A stretch of DNA of 64,000 bases from Salinisphaera sp052044135 (GTDB lineage: Bacteria > Pseudomonadota > Gammaproteobacteria > Nevskiales > Salinisphaeraceae): contig NZ_JBQDYF010000001.1 in assembly GCF_052044135.1 (NCBI RefSeq), forward strand, positions 548,143 to 612,142, written 5' to 3'. Numbering within the stretch: position 1 is the stretch's first letter; each line of letters opens with the position of its first letter. Below the pieces are notes generated by a model. That model was not told the origin of the DNA, did no database searches, and saw only the letters and a list, made by a program, of their open reading frames with translations. The translations under genes were made by a program, and so were the position numbers. This document shows, one piece after another, positions 51,306 through 59,612 of this stretch.

Positions 51306-52054
51306 CGACGCCCCAACACGACGAGCTGGATCTGATGGCGGCCGAGTATGTGCTCGGCACGCTGGAGCCTGAACATGCCCGAGCCTTCCAGCAGCGCCTG
51401 GTGGACGATGCCGCGGCCCGCGCGCGCCTCGCCTTCTGGGAGGATCGCCTGGCGCAGCTGGGTCTCGATCTCGACCCGGTCGCACCGCCCGCCGAGGTCT
51501 GGGCCCGGGTAGAGCGGGCCACCGGCCTGTCCCGCCGGGGCCCAGCCGCGGCGCGCACGGGTGTTGCGCCCGCCGCCGCGGCCAACGATAGCCGCGTTGT
51601 ACGTCGCTGGAGGCGTCTGGCGCTGGCCGCGTCGGTGGCCGCACTCGCGCTGGCCGGTCTGTCGGTCTACCAACTGCCGGTCTGGCACGGCGGCAGCGAG
51701 AGCGCACCGAAGTACGCCAGTGTCATCTATGACAAGCCGACCGGCATGAGCTGGCTGGTCACGTCCTCCGACAATGGCCGCAAGCTGTCCGTGCAGGCCA
51801 TGGGCGATTTCAGTGTGCCTTCGGGCAAGATGCTGCGCATGTGGATCAAGGCAGCCAATGGCCGGCCGCACCTGGTGGGCCGATTGCCGCACACCCGCGG
51901 CCATTACACCATGACGCTGTCACCCCGGGTGGCCGACGCACTCGGCGATCACAGCGAGATCATGGTGTCAATGGAGGACACCTCACGCGCGGGCACGACC
52001 ACGCCGGGCGGCAAGCTGATGTGGGTCTCGCCGCTGGCGCATCGCACGGGCTGA
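51302..52054 (+). CDS. Anti-sigma factor, RskA type
   Basis: 250 residues. N-terminal cytoplasmic helix bundle (LDLMAAEYVLGTLEPEHA), which has no Cys or His zinc motif, one membrane segment near residues 104-120 (LALAASVAALALAGLSVY), and a C-terminal periplasmic RskA domain (KYASVIYDKPTGMSWLV, GKLMWVSPL). Holds the upstream sigma factor inactive until proteolysis or another signal releases it. Convergent with the DUF547 gene, 5 nt between stops. Confidence 0.92.
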   Translation: MTTPQHDELDLMAAEYVLGTLEPEHARAFQQRLVDDAAARARLAFWEDRLAQLGLDLDPVAPPAEVWARVERATGLSRRGPAAARTGVAPAAAANDSRVVRRWRRLALAASVAALALAGLSVYQLPVWHGGSESAPKYASVIYDKPTGMSWLVTSSDNGRKLSVQAMGDFSVPSGKMLRMWIKAANGRPHLVGRLPHTRGHYTMTLSPRVADALGDHSEIMVSMEDTSRAGTTTPGGKLMWVSPLAHRTG

Positions 52055-52059
52055 CGGGA

Positions 52060-52911
52060 TCAATGGTCGTGGGCTGGCTTGGCCGTGACGTTGGCTTCGG
52101 AATTCAGTGACCAGTCGAAGTCGTAGCCGGCGATGTGCCGGTCGGCTTCCAGATGTACGGAGAGCTGCGGCGCGGCATATCGGCGAATGTGGTTGATCAC
52201 GCCGCGCTTGTCGCCGCCGAAGTCGGCCTTGTACCAGTCGTAGATTTTCGAGATCTTCAGCCCGCCGTCGTGATCGAAGCGCACGCCCTCGGGTGAATTG
52301 ACATAGTCCTCCGCGTTCTCGTAAAGCGCCGCGTACACGTTGCTGCCGGTGTAGGCGGTCTGGCGCAGGCTGGCACAGGATATCGCGCCACAGCTCAGGC
52401 CATAGAGCGTCAGTCCGTCGGTCCATATCGGGCGGAGGATGCGACGGCTGATGTCGTTGAGCGTCAGCTTCTGGCCCGCCACCTTGAGCACTTTCTTCTG
52501 CCACGGGCCGTGGTGCAGCAGGCTGCCGATGTCACGGACCGACTTGATCGGGTAGTGCTGGAGGATCAGGTCGATGGTCTCCGCGTTGTACAGATTGAGC
52601 CAGTAAGCGCGCTGGACGTGGCGGTTGTAGTGGTCGATATCGACGTTTTCCAGGGTTTGGATGTAGTGCTCGAGCTTGTGCCGATCGGCGCTGGAGACAT
52701 CGCCGTAGCGCACGCCGTTCGGCCCGTCCCGGTGAACCACCACGTACTTCTTCAGAAACGCGTCATAGGCGCCGTTGTCGATCGTGGCCGTCGATTGGCT
52801 GTCGTGGGCTTGCCAGCGGGCCCACAGTTTGGCCTTCGATTCGGACTGGGCCTGTGCGGCAGCGCTGACGAGGCCGAGGCCGAGCGTAAGAATCCAGACT
52901 AGGCGGCGCAT
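52060..52911 (-). CDS. Secreted DUF547 protein
   Basis: 283 residues with signal peptide MRRLVWILTLGLGLVSAAAQA. DUF547 core: YWLNLYNAETIDLILQHYP, KVAGQKLTLNDISRRILRP, YGLSCGAISCASLRQTAY. The Tyr/Asn-rich YWLNLYNA and the cysteine cluster are the conserved parts of the family, whose function is unknown. Members are often beside stress-type sigma factors or lipid-modifying genes, as here. The start used gives a good signal peptide; a longer frame exists. Confidence 0.87.
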   Translation of the reverse strand: MRRLVWILTLGLGLVSAAAQAQSESKAKLWARWQAHDSQSTATIDNGAYDAFLKKYVVVHRDGPNGVRYGDVSSADRHKLEHYIQTLENVDIDHYNRHVQRAYWLNLYNAETIDLILQHYPIKSVRDIGSLLHHGPWQKKVLKVAGQKLTLNDISRRILRPIWTDGLTLYGLSCGAISCASLRQTAYTGSNVYAALYENAEDYVNSPEGVRFDHDGGLKISKIYDWYKADFGGDKRGVINHIRRYAAPQLSVHLEADRHIAGYDFDWSLNSEANVTAKPAHDH

Positions 52912-53031
52912 GAACGTCTCCGGTTGTTTCGGGCGGTGTGCGGGGCGCGCACCGGTGGCCACTCAGGTTAGCCGCGCGGGCGACGCCTTACAAATCGCAT
53001 GCCCCGAGTGCCAAGGTTTTGATATGGAAAA

Positions 53032-53058
53032 TAAAAAAAGCCGGCACGAGGCCGGCTT
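53032..53058 (-). terminator. Intrinsic terminator of mdh
   Basis: 8-bp stem AAGCCGGC / GCCGGCTT with a 5-nt loop, followed on the minus strand by a run of T and TATTTTCC. Located 26 nt after the mdh stop. Confidence 0.92.
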
Positions 53059-53083
53059 CGTCAACTATCGGGCGGGCTCGGCG

Positions 53084-54058
53084 CTACAGCAGATGCGCGA
53101 CCGCTTCGCGCTCGCTGCGCAACTCGTCCTCGGTAGCCTGCATGCGCTGGCGGGCGAAATCGTTGATCGCCAGATCCTGGACGATCTTGAACTCGCCGTT
53201 GGCGCAGGTCACCGGGAACGAATACATGATGCCCGGCTCGATGCCGTAGCTGCCATCAGCCGGAATGCCCATGCTCACGATCTGGCCGTCGGTGCCGGCC
53301 ACCCAGTTGCGCATGTGATCGATTGCCGCGCTGGCCGCCGAGGCGGCACTGGACGCACCACGCGCTTCAATGATCGCCGCGCCGCGCTTCTGCACGGTCG
53401 GGATGAAGTCATTCTCGTACCAGGCCTGGTCGACCAGATCGAGCGCGGGCTTGCCCTTGACCGTGGCATGCGACAGGTCCGGGAACTGGGTGGAGCTGTG
53501 GTTGCCCCACACCATCATGCCCTCGATGTCCGTGACCAGGCTGCCGGTCTTCTGGGCCAACTGGGACAATGACCGGTTGTGGTCCAGCCGCATCATCGCC
53601 GTGAACTGATTATTGTCCAGATCCGGCGCATTGTTGGCGGCGATCAGCGCGTTGGTGTTGGCCGGGTTGCCGACCACCAGCACCTTGACGTCCTTCGAGG
53701 CATGATCGTTCAGGGCCTTGCCCTGCACCGAAAAGATATCGCCGTTGGCCTTGAGCAGATCCGAACGTTCCATGCCCTTGCCGCGCGGCCGCGAGCCCAC
53801 CAGCAGTGCATAGTCCACGCCGGCGAAGGCTTCTTCCGGCTTGTCGGTGCCGTGGATTTCGGTGACCAGCGGGAAGGCGCAGTCGTTGAGTTCCATAATC
53901 ACGCCCTTGAGCGCATCCATGGCCGGCGGAATTTCCAGCAGCTGCAGGATGATCGGCTGGTCGTGTCCGAGCATCTCGCCGGTGGCGATGCGAAAGATCA
54001 GTGAATAGCTGATCTGGCCGGCGCCCCCGGTTACGGCTACGCGTACGGGATCTTTCAT
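53084..54058 (-). CDS. mdh: Malate dehydrogenase (NAD-dependent, type 2)
   Basis: TCA-cycle enzyme. 324 residues, of the group related to Thermus and cytosolic plant enzymes. N-terminus MKDPVRVAVTGGAGQISYSL with the NAD motif, substrate loop SRPRGKGMERSDLL, catalytic MVWGNHSSTQFPD His and MRLDHNRSLSQLA. Start chosen because AAGGAG lies 6 nt upstream; 13 more residues upstream are not conserved. Divergent from the flavin-protein gene. Confidence 0.97.
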   Translation of the reverse strand: MKDPVRVAVTGGAGQISYSLIFRIATGEMLGHDQPIILQLLEIPPAMDALKGVIMELNDCAFPLVTEIHGTDKPEEAFAGVDYALLVGSRPRGKGMERSDLLKANGDIFSVQGKALNDHASKDVKVLVVGNPANTNALIAANNAPDLDNNQFTAMMRLDHNRSLSQLAQKTGSLVTDIEGMMVWGNHSSTQFPDLSHATVKGKPALDLVDQAWYENDFIPTVQKRGAAIIEARGASSAASAASAAIDHMRNWVAGTDGQIVSMGIPADGSYGIEPGIMYSFPVTCANGEFKIVQDLAINDFARQRMQATEDELRSEREAVAHLL

Positions 54059-54295
54059 GGCGGCTCCTTGGTTGAACGACGTGTTCGTGTGTACCAATCA
54101 GCGGGCCCGGCATCGCGGGGCCGGCCGATGTCATGAACGGCAAGCCGAGGGGCCCGGGAACGGGCTGCGCCTTGCCAATAATGCGCGACAGAGCATAGCC
54201 CAAACCCAAAATACCGTCCAAGGAAGAAGCGCTCGACGCCGGCCCGCATCGGCTCGTGGCACTATAAGCACAATTCAACGTTCGGAACGCAGTGG

Positions 54296-55552
54296 ATGCA
54301 GACAATCGCAATTATCGGCGGGGGCATAGCGGGTATGGGCGCGGCGTGGCTGCTGCGCGACACCGCCGAGGTGACCCTGTTCGAGGGCGCCGACAAGCTC
54401 GGTGGTCATGTCTGCACGATCATGGATGGCGCCCAGCCGGTCGATACCGGCTTCATTGTTGCCAACGATCGCAATTACCCCAGTTTCAATCGTTTTCTCG
54501 ACGAGCTCGGTGTGCCCACCCAGCCCAGCGACATGTCGTTCGGAGTCTCGATCGGCAACGGGGCGATCGAATGGGCCGGCGACAGCCCGGCCAAGTTGTT
54601 CGCGCAACCCGGACTGGCGCGCGATCCCGCGCACTGGCGGATGATCGTCGATATCCTGCGTTTCAACCGCCGCGCCAAGCGCATGCTGGCCGCCGACCGC
54701 GTGCCGGATATGGCGCTGGGTGAATTCCTCGACCACCACCGCTTCAGCGAAGCGTTCGCGGCGCGCTATCTGTTGCCGATGGCCGCCGCGATCTGGTCCA
54801 CACCCACTGCGGAGATCCGTCGATTCCCGCTGGCGGCGTTCCTGCACTTCTTCGACAACCATGGCCTGCTCGATGTCCGGGACCGGCCGCAGTGGCATAC
54901 GGTCGCCGGCGGCAGTCATGCCTACGTGCACGCGGTGGCCGCCGTGCTCGGCGACCGGGTGCGTTGTGCCACGCCGATCCAGCGCGTCCGACGCCAGGTC
55001 GACGGCGTGACGGTGATCACCGAACGCGGGCGCACGCTGCATTTCGACCAGGTCATTTTCGCCTGTCATGCCGACACGACCACGCGGCTGCTGGTCGATG
55101 CCGAGCCGCTGGAACGCGCGCTGCTCGGTTCGTTCTCGTTCCAGCCCAACCGTGCGGTGCTGCACAGCGACGCCAGCCTGATGCCCAAACGCCGGCGTGT
55201 GTGGTCGTCCTGGAACTATCAGGCCGACCGGGCCGTGATTTCCGACCAGCGCGTGGCGGTGACCTACTGGATGAACCGGCTGCAGTCGATCCGCGGCCCG
55301 CGCGAGTATTTCGTCAGCCTCAATCCGCTGGCCGAGCCGGACCCCGCCCGGGTGATCGCCGATATCGGCTATTCGCACCCGGTGTTCGATCGCGCCGCGC
55401 TGGCGGCCCAGAAGCGGTTGCACGAAATCCAGGGCAACGGCGGTGTATGGCATGCCGGCGCCTGGTGTGGCTATGGCTTCCACGAGGACGGCCTGGCCGC
55501 GGCGACCCGCGTGGCCGGGGCGTTGGGCGCCCGGGCGCCGTGGCCGGGGTGA
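54296..55552 (+). CDS. NAD/FAD-binding amine-oxidase-like flavoprotein (COG2907 type)
   Basis: 418 residues. Dinucleotide motif IIGGGIAGMGAAWLL at residues 5-19, then GADKLGGHVCTIM, and a C-terminal FAD segment GVWHAGAWCGYGFHEDG. The fold is that of flavin amine oxidases and phytoene-desaturase-like proteins. In many bacteria it is found beside DUF1365 and Cfa-family genes, and in Rhodobacter a relative belongs to a set of genes for modified (furan) fatty acids; this comes from memory. Start of a coupled run: its stop overlaps the DUF1365 GTG (GTGA). Probably oxidises or desaturates an acyl chain. Confidence 0.88.
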   Translation: MQTIAIIGGGIAGMGAAWLLRDTAEVTLFEGADKLGGHVCTIMDGAQPVDTGFIVANDRNYPSFNRFLDELGVPTQPSDMSFGVSIGNGAIEWAGDSPAKLFAQPGLARDPAHWRMIVDILRFNRRAKRMLAADRVPDMALGEFLDHHRFSEAFAARYLLPMAAAIWSTPTAEIRRFPLAAFLHFFDNHGLLDVRDRPQWHTVAGGSHAYVHAVAAVLGDRVRCATPIQRVRRQVDGVTVITERGRTLHFDQVIFACHADTTTRLLVDAEPLERALLGSFSFQPNRAVLHSDASLMPKRRRVWSSWNYQADRAVISDQRVAVTYWMNRLQSIRGPREYFVSLNPLAEPDPARVIADIGYSHPVFDRAALAAQKRLHEIQGNGGVWHAGAWCGYGFHEDGLAAATRVAGALGARAPWPG

Positions 55553-56313
55553 GCGCGCCGGCACTGTATCGCTGCCGGATCATGCACCGGCGGCCGGGGC
55601 CGCCGCGCTACCGGTTCATGTATCGGGCGTTCTTCGTGTTGCTGGATATCGACGCGATCGACGCGGCCTGTGCGGGCTCGCCGCTGATATCGCGCAATCG
55701 TTTCAATCTGTTGTCGTTTTACGATGCCGACCACGGTCCGCACGACGGCAGCGATGTGCGCGCCTGGCTCGACGGCGTGCTCGCCGAGCACGGCGTAACG
55801 CTCGCCGGGGGGCGCGTGCGGCTGCTCGCCATGCCGCGCGTGCTCGGCTACGGCTTCAATCCGATCAGCCTGTATTACGCCGAGCATGCGGACGGCACGC
55901 TGCGCGCGCTCGTCGCCGAGGTGCACAACACCTTCGGTGAGCATCATGTCTATGTGCTGCACGACGACGGCCGGCCGATGGACTGGCGGGCGGCGCGCGA
56001 CAAGGCCAAGCAATTCCATGTCTCGCCGTTCTTCGATCGCAGCGGCACGTATCGCTTTCACGTCATGGCGCCGGGTGCGCGCGTGGGGCTGGGCATCCGG
56101 CTGTACGACGAGGCCGGGGGGCTGCGCATTGCCACGGCGGTGTCGGGTCGGCGACAGCCATTGTCCACGCGCAGCATCGCAATCGCCGCCTGCCGCGTAC
56201 CTCTGATGACACTCAAGGTCACGGCGGCAATCCATTGGCAGGCGCTCAAGCTCTGGTGGCGTGGGGCGCGGTTCCATACCCGGCCCGAGCCGCGACGACC
56301 GAACCGATCGTAA
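55549..56313 (+). CDS. DUF1365 protein
   Basis: 254 residues from a GTG overlapping the upstream stop. Typical family parts: RIMHRRPGPPRYRFMYRAFF, VLGYGFNPISLYY, VHNTFGEHHVYVL and KQFHVSPFFD. Function is not established; it is always found between the flavoprotein and Cfa-like genes in this module, so it probably acts on the same lipid. Ends 10 nt before the methyltransferase start. Confidence 0.93.
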   Translation: MSAPALYRCRIMHRRPGPPRYRFMYRAFFVLLDIDAIDAACAGSPLISRNRFNLLSFYDADHGPHDGSDVRAWLDGVLAEHGVTLAGGRVRLLAMPRVLGYGFNPISLYYAEHADGTLRALVAEVHNTFGEHHVYVLHDDGRPMDWRAARDKAKQFHVSPFFDRSGTYRFHVMAPGARVGLGIRLYDEAGGLRIATAVSGRRQPLSTRSIAIAACRVPLMTLKVTAAIHWQALKLWWRGARFHTRPEPRRPNRS

Positions 56314-56323
56314 GAACGACAAC

Positions 56324-57544
56324 ATGAATTCGACTTCGTACCGCGCGACCGTGGCATACGGTCGCCCCGTGGGCTGGCGCGAGCGCGCCGTGGTCAATCG
56401 GCTCGATCGCCTGGTCTGCGGCCGTCTGGATGTGCGGCTGCCCAGCGGCGGCGCGGCGTGCTTCGAGGGCGAGCGCCCGGGGCCAACGGCCACGCTGCAT
56501 ATCCATTCGCCGCGCATGGTCACGCGGTTGTTCAGGGCCGGCTCGATCGGCTTTGCCGAGGGCTATATGGCCGGCGAGTGGGACTGCGATGATCTGCCGG
56601 CGCTGATTTATCTGTTGCATCTCAACACGGCGGCACTGGAGCCGGATTTCTCGCGCCTGCAGTGGCTGTACTCGCTGGCTTCGGGGATTCGTCATCGGCT
56701 CAACGCCAACAGCCGGTCGGGCTCGCGGCGCAATATTGCCTATCATTACGATCTCGGCAATGAGTTCTACGCCCACTGGCTGGACGAAACCTGGACTTAT
56801 TCATCGGCGCTGTTCGCTTACCCCGACGAACCGCTGGCGGCCGCCCAGCGACGCAAGTACGACGCGTTGCTCAATCGCCTCGCGCCCGAGCCGGGCGATC
56901 ATATTCTCGAGATCGGCTGTGGCTGGGGCGGCTTCGCGCGCCATGCCGCGGCCACCCGCGGCGTGCGGGTGACCGGTATCACGCTGTCGGCAGAGCAGCT
57001 GCGTTTCGCGCGCGAACAGGCCGACGCCGCCGGTCTGGCCGATCGCATCGATTTTCATCTATGTGACTATCGCGATGTGGTGGGCCGTTACGACCACGTG
57101 GTTTCGATCGAGATGTACGAGGCCGTGGGCGAGGCCTACTGGCCGGGCTATTTCAAGGCCATCCACGATGCGCTCCAACCGGGCGGCCGCGCCGCCATCC
57201 AGGCGATCACGATCGAAGACGGACGTTTCGACTATTACCGCAAGAACGTGGATTTCATCCAGGAATACATTTTCCCCGGGGGCATGCTGGCCTCGCCGGC
57301 GATCTTCGCCGAGCGCGCCGGGGCGGCAGGGCTGGTCGAGCAGAGCCGCGATTTCCATGGCCGCCACTACGCCCGCACGCTCCTGCGCTGGGACCGGGCC
57401 GTGGTCGCCGCGGGCGCCGAGATCCGGGCCGGGCGCGGCGAAGCGTTTTATCGCATGTGGCGCTATTATCTGGCCTACTGCGCCGCGGGTTTCACCTCCG
57501 GCAATATCGACTTGATGCAGATCGGTTTCCAGCGGCCTCGATGA
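56324..57544 (+). CDS. Cyclopropane-fatty-acid synthase family SAM methyltransferase
   Basis: 406 residues. SAM motif EIGCGWGGFA at 196-205 and the lipid-binding part AYHYDLGNEFYAHWLDETW. Compared with E. coli Cfa, the residues I recall as bicarbonate ligands are changed in two places: Ser161 at the Cys139 position (YSSALF) and Gln293 at the His266 position (AIQAIT), while Glu266 (MYEAVG) and the Tyr in WRYYLAYCAAGF are kept. This fits the subgroup that is associated with methylated rather than cyclopropane fatty acids, so a simple cfa name is not used. ATG is chosen after the DUF1365 stop; the ATGA overlap couples it to the MFS gene. Confidence 0.92.
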   Translation: MNSTSYRATVAYGRPVGWRERAVVNRLDRLVCGRLDVRLPSGGAACFEGERPGPTATLHIHSPRMVTRLFRAGSIGFAEGYMAGEWDCDDLPALIYLLHLNTAALEPDFSRLQWLYSLASGIRHRLNANSRSGSRRNIAYHYDLGNEFYAHWLDETWTYSSALFAYPDEPLAAAQRRKYDALLNRLAPEPGDHILEIGCGWGGFARHAAATRGVRVTGITLSAEQLRFAREQADAAGLADRIDFHLCDYRDVVGRYDHVVSIEMYEAVGEAYWPGYFKAIHDALQPGGRAAIQAITIEDGRFDYYRKNVDFIQEYIFPGGMLASPAIFAERAGAAGLVEQSRDFHGRHYARTLLRWDRAVVAAGAEIRAGRGEAFYRMWRYYLAYCAAGFTSGNIDLMQIGFQRPR

Positions 57545-58899
57545 GCCGCCGCTATCCCGTCTCGCGTCTGGCGCCGTATGGAGGTCTGGGTCTGCCGCTG
57601 GCCGCACTCGGCCTGCCGCTGACGGTCTTTTTGCCGCCGTTCTATGCGCAGTTGCCCGGGCTCAACACCGGCCTCGTCGGTATCCTCATCTTCGCCGCGC
57701 GCCTGTTCGATGTGTTCACCGACCCGGTGATCGGCACCGCGTCGGACCGTACGCCAGCGCGCTTCGGCCGGCGCCGGCCGTATATCCTGGTTGGCACGCC
57801 GCTCCTCATGCTGGCGGCCTGGTTCCTGTTCGTGCCGGGCGGGCATGCCGGGGGCGCCTATCTGTTGGTCTGGAGTATGGCGGCCTATTTGGGCTGGACC
57901 CTCATTTATCTGCCGTACACCACGATGGGCGCCGAACTTTCGGCCGACTACGATGAGCGCACGCGCATCACGGCCTGGCGCGAGGGGTTTTTCGTGCTGG
58001 GCACGATGGTCGCGATCGTGTTGCCGGCCGGGGTGGGGCAACTGGCCGGGGGCGCGGCCGCGGGGCTGGAGGCGATCGCGATCTTCCTGCTGGTTGCGCT
58101 GCCGGTGGCGGTGGGTCTGTTTCTCTGGCGGGTGCCGGAGCCGGGCGGGGCGGCTTCCAACGTACCCTGGTCGGATAGCGCGCGGCTGCTGGCGGCGAAC
58201 CGGCCATTCCGGCGCCTGGTCATCGCCTATCTGTTCAACGGCGCGGCCAACGGGTTGCCGGCCGCGTTGTTTCTGTTTTTCGTGCAGTCGGTGCTCGGTG
58301 CCAGCCAGGCGACGGCCGGGATTTTCCTCGCCATCTACTTTCTGTCCGCCGTGGCCGGCCTGCCGGCCTGGTTCTGGATCGGGCGCCACTGGTCCAAGCA
58401 TCGGCTGTGGTGTGCCTCGATGGCGTTCGTTGCCGGGGTGTTCCTGTTCACGATCACGTTGTCCGCCAACACCTACAGTTATGTGGTCTACACCCTGATC
58501 TGCGTTCTCGGCGGCTCCTGTCTCGGTGTGGACCAGGCCACCGCCGCCTCGATCCAGGCCGATGTGATCGACGAGGATACGGCCGCCGGCGGCGATGGCC
58601 GCGCCGGGCTGTATTTCGGGCTCTGGGGCATGGCGACCAAGCTCGCTTTTGCGGTGGCCCTCGGCATCGCCTATCCGGCGCTGTGGCTGGTGGGCTTCGC
58701 TGCCGGCCAGCCCAACGACGCGACCGCGCTCTGGACGCTGGCCGCGCTTTACGGGCTATTGCCGGTGGTGATCAAGATCGGCGTCATCGTGCTGATGTGG
58801 GATTTTCCGCTGGATCGCGCGCGCCATGCCGAACTGCAGCGTACTATCGGCCGACAGGCCAATCAGGCGCCGGTGACCCGGCGGATGATCGGGAAATAG
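57541..58899 (+). CDS. MFS transporter of the GPH (glycoside-pentoside-hexuronide) type
   Basis: 452 residues with about twelve membrane helices. N-terminal GLGLPLAALGLPLTVFLPPFY, cation-symporter loop DPVIGTASDRTPARFGRRRP and LPYTTMGAELSADYDERTRI are typical of the GPH family. GPH members next to these lipid genes have no proven substrate; export or uptake of a lipid precursor or product is a guess. Start overlaps the methyltransferase stop, so it is the fourth gene of the run. Its last 37 nt overlap the end of the SDR gene on the other strand. Confidence 0.9.
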   Translation: MSRRYPVSRLAPYGGLGLPLAALGLPLTVFLPPFYAQLPGLNTGLVGILIFAARLFDVFTDPVIGTASDRTPARFGRRRPYILVGTPLLMLAAWFLFVPGGHAGGAYLLVWSMAAYLGWTLIYLPYTTMGAELSADYDERTRITAWREGFFVLGTMVAIVLPAGVGQLAGGAAAGLEAIAIFLLVALPVAVGLFLWRVPEPGGAASNVPWSDSARLLAANRPFRRLVIAYLFNGAANGLPAALFLFFVQSVLGASQATAGIFLAIYFLSAVAGLPAWFWIGRHWSKHRLWCASMAFVAGVFLFTITLSANTYSYVVYTLICVLGGSCLGVDQATAASIQADVIDEDTAAGGDGRAGLYFGLWGMATKLAFAVALGIAYPALWLVGFAAGQPNDATALWTLAALYGLLPVVIKIGVIVLMWDFPLDRARHAELQRTIGRQANQAPVTRRMIGK

Positions 58900-59612
58900 G
58901 CCGCGTAGGGCAGGCGCTGGAAAGTCTTCAACAACCAGACCAGCCGGCGCGGGAACGCAATCTCGAAGCGGCCGGCCTCCAGGCCCTGGCGGATGCGTCG
59001 GGCCGCATCCGCGGCGCCGATCACGAACGGCATCGGCTGCTTGTTGTCGGCGGTCAGTGGCGTGGTGACATAGCCCGGGCAGATCACGCTCACGGCCACG
59101 CCGGAGCCGGCCAGGTCCAGGTGCAGGCTTTCGGCCAGCGCGATCATGGCCGCCTTGGACGCGGCATAGGGGGCCGCGCCCGGCAAGCCGCGATAACCCG
59201 CCACGCTCGCGGTCATGGCGATGCGGCCGGCACCGCGCGCCTGCATGGCCGGCAGTACGGCGCCGATGCCGTTGACCGTGCCACCGTAATTCACGGTCAT
59301 GCGCCGATTCACGTCCTCGGCATCGAAGTGGCGCACATCGAAGTTCGCACCGATGCCGGCATTGAACACGGCCAGATCGATCGGGCCGAGTTCGGTGGTG
59401 ATGCGCCGCGCCGTGTCCGCGCAGGCCGCGGCGTCGGTGACGTCCAGGGGATAGGCGGTGATCGCCTCGGGGCGTTGGTTGGCCACGGCGGCCAATGCAT
59501 CGGCGCGGCGCGCCGAGATCGCCACCCGCCAGCCGTGATCGACAAGCTCGATGGCCAGTGCCTCGCCGATGCCAGAGCTGGCGCCGGTGATCCAGGCGAT
59601 ACGTTCAGGCAT
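58863..59612 (-). CDS. Short-chain dehydrogenase/reductase
   Basis: 249 residues. Cofactor motif TGASSGIGEALA, NAG in FNAGIG, catalytic Ser in MTASVAGY and Tyr-x3-Lys in PYAASKAA. A hydrophobic C-terminus (FPRRLVWLLKTFQRLPYAAY) probably makes it membrane-associated, which is common in SDR proteins of this lipid cluster. Starts 8 nt within the acyltransferase gene. The 3' ends of this gene and the MFS gene overlap by 37 nt. Confidence 0.9.
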   Translation of the reverse strand: MPERIAWITGASSGIGEALAIELVDHGWRVAISARRADALAAVANQRPEAITAYPLDVTDAAACADTARRITTELGPIDLAVFNAGIGANFDVRHFDAEDVNRRMTVNYGGTVNGIGAVLPAMQARGAGRIAMTASVAGYRGLPGAAPYAASKAAMIALAESLHLDLAGSGVAVSVICPGYVTTPLTADNKQPMPFVIGAADAARRIRQGLEAGRFEIAFPRRLVWLLKTFQRLPYAAYFPIIRRVTGA

